Of a stretch of DNA of 5,532 nt, positions 5,081 through 5,532 are shown piece by piece. Position 1 is the stretch's first letter; each line of letters begins with the position of its first letter. Both the position numbers and the translations under genes were made by a program. Origin of the DNA: an uncultured Planctomycetaceae bacterium (lineage in GTDB: Bacteria > Planctomycetota > Planctomycetia > Pirellulales > JACPPG01); the NCBI GenBank assembly GCA_945957305.1, contig CAMFLN010000286.1:1-5532 (forward strand), written 5' to 3'. Below the pieces are notes generated by a model. It had not been told where the DNA came from and made no database searches. It saw only the letters and a list, made by a program, of their open reading frames with translations.

Positions 5081-5087
5081 ATCTCCG

Positions 5088-5501
5088 GTGCACGAGTCGT
5101 TTCGGATGTTTTCCCGTTTGATGGCTGAATTTGTTGGCTCGAATTGGGCCTTCTTCGCCGCCTTGTCCTCAGTGGCCGTCTGGGGGGCGCTCGGACCAGC
5201 GTTTGGGTACTCCGACACTTGGCAATTGGCGATTAATACTGGTACAACCATCGTCACATTCCTGATGGTTTTTCTCATTCAGAATTCGCAGAACCGCGAT
5301 TCGCTCACGATCCAGCTCAAGCTGGACGAGCTGCTGCGAGCGGTTCAGGAAGCTCGCACCGATCTTGTGGATCTCGAGAATCGCTCGGATGAAGATCTAC
5401 TGCGTCTCAAGCAGGAGCTTACCGGGTTGGCTCGCCACAACCCTGACGACGCCCCGCCAGCCGCAAACGGCATCGTCAGTCGGCCGGGCGAAGTCTCGTG
5501 A
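5088..5501 (+). CDS. Small membrane protein of the 'low affinity iron permease' family
   Basis: 137 residues from GTG at 5088, chosen because GAGG lies seven bases upstream. There are two membrane segments, about 18-38 (SNWAFFAALSSVAVWGALGP) and 47-65 (LAINTGTTIVTFLMVFLIQ). These are joined by FGYSDTWQ and followed by NSQNRDSLTIQLKLDELL and a charged coiled-coil tail (about 74-115). The GYSDTWQLAINTGTTIVTF and IQNSQNRD blocks are the hallmark of PF04120 as I recall it. That family takes its name from yeast Fet4. The bacterial members are short, two-TM proteins, and iron transport by them is not something the sequence supports, so the function is open. The C-terminal 20 residues are Pro/Ala-rich and probably disordered. 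It is 127 bases downstream of the BON gene and has its own candidate sigma54 promoter. Confidence 0.88.
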   Translation: MHESFRMFSRLMAEFVGSNWAFFAALSSVAVWGALGPAFGYSDTWQLAINTGTTIVTFLMVFLIQNSQNRDSLTIQLKLDELLRAVQEARTDLVDLENRSDEDLLRLKQELTGLARHNPDDAPPAANGIVSRPGEVS

Positions 5502-5532
5502 TACCAGGTCTGCCGGCCGCTGAAGCAGGTAT

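Noticed and set aside
5048..5278. 76-residue minus-strand frame
   Set aside because: Antisense to the two-TM gene, whose family blocks are unmistakable on the plus strand.

Overview
This window looks like a signalling locus from a GC-rich, environmental Gram-negative bacterium. Most genes lack a strong Shine-Dalgarno. The mix of a KdpD-type membrane PAS sensor, a stand-alone receiver, an NtrC-type regulator, an HPt protein, a small BON protein and a small 'low affinity iron permease'-family membrane protein suggests Planctomycetota (Pirellulales-like). That assignment is inference from gene style; no marker gene is present.

Layout. Minus strand, 1-839: N-terminal part of a membrane sensor (DUF4118 then PAS-PAS), cut by the window edge. 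Minus strand, 1117-1506: single-domain response regulator. The divergent spacer 1507-1969 leads to a plus-strand sigma54-dependent response regulator (REC-AAA+-Fis HTH, 1970-3436). Converging on it with 15 bases between them is a minus-strand pseudo-receiver/HPt protein (3452-4207). The second divergent spacer, 4208-4651, leads to a BON-domain protein (4652-4960). A two-TM protein with a coiled-coil tail (5088-5501) follows on the plus strand.

How it may work together. The proteins supply every part of a split phosphorelay: sensor (kinase end not seen), free receiver, HPt and output regulator. The output regulator has the GAFTGA loop that contacts sigma54. Reading the spacers by hand, I find sigma54-like -24/-12 elements (GG-N10-GC with further consensus bases) in the correct orientation upstream of five of the six transcription units. 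The sixth unit (HPt) has only a weak candidate. The spacer between the two divergent regulators also holds two enhancer-like dyads, TGGTC-N7-AACCAC, with centres 33 bp apart. A related dyad lies in the other divergent spacer. The best reading is a self-contained, partly autoregulated sigma54 regulon: a phosphorelay whose output regulator may drive its own genes and two small envelope or stress-type genes. The protein calls are firm. The promoter and enhancer network is a hypothesis from sequence pattern alone.

No RNA genes, insertion sequences, CRISPR arrays or convincing intrinsic terminators were seen.
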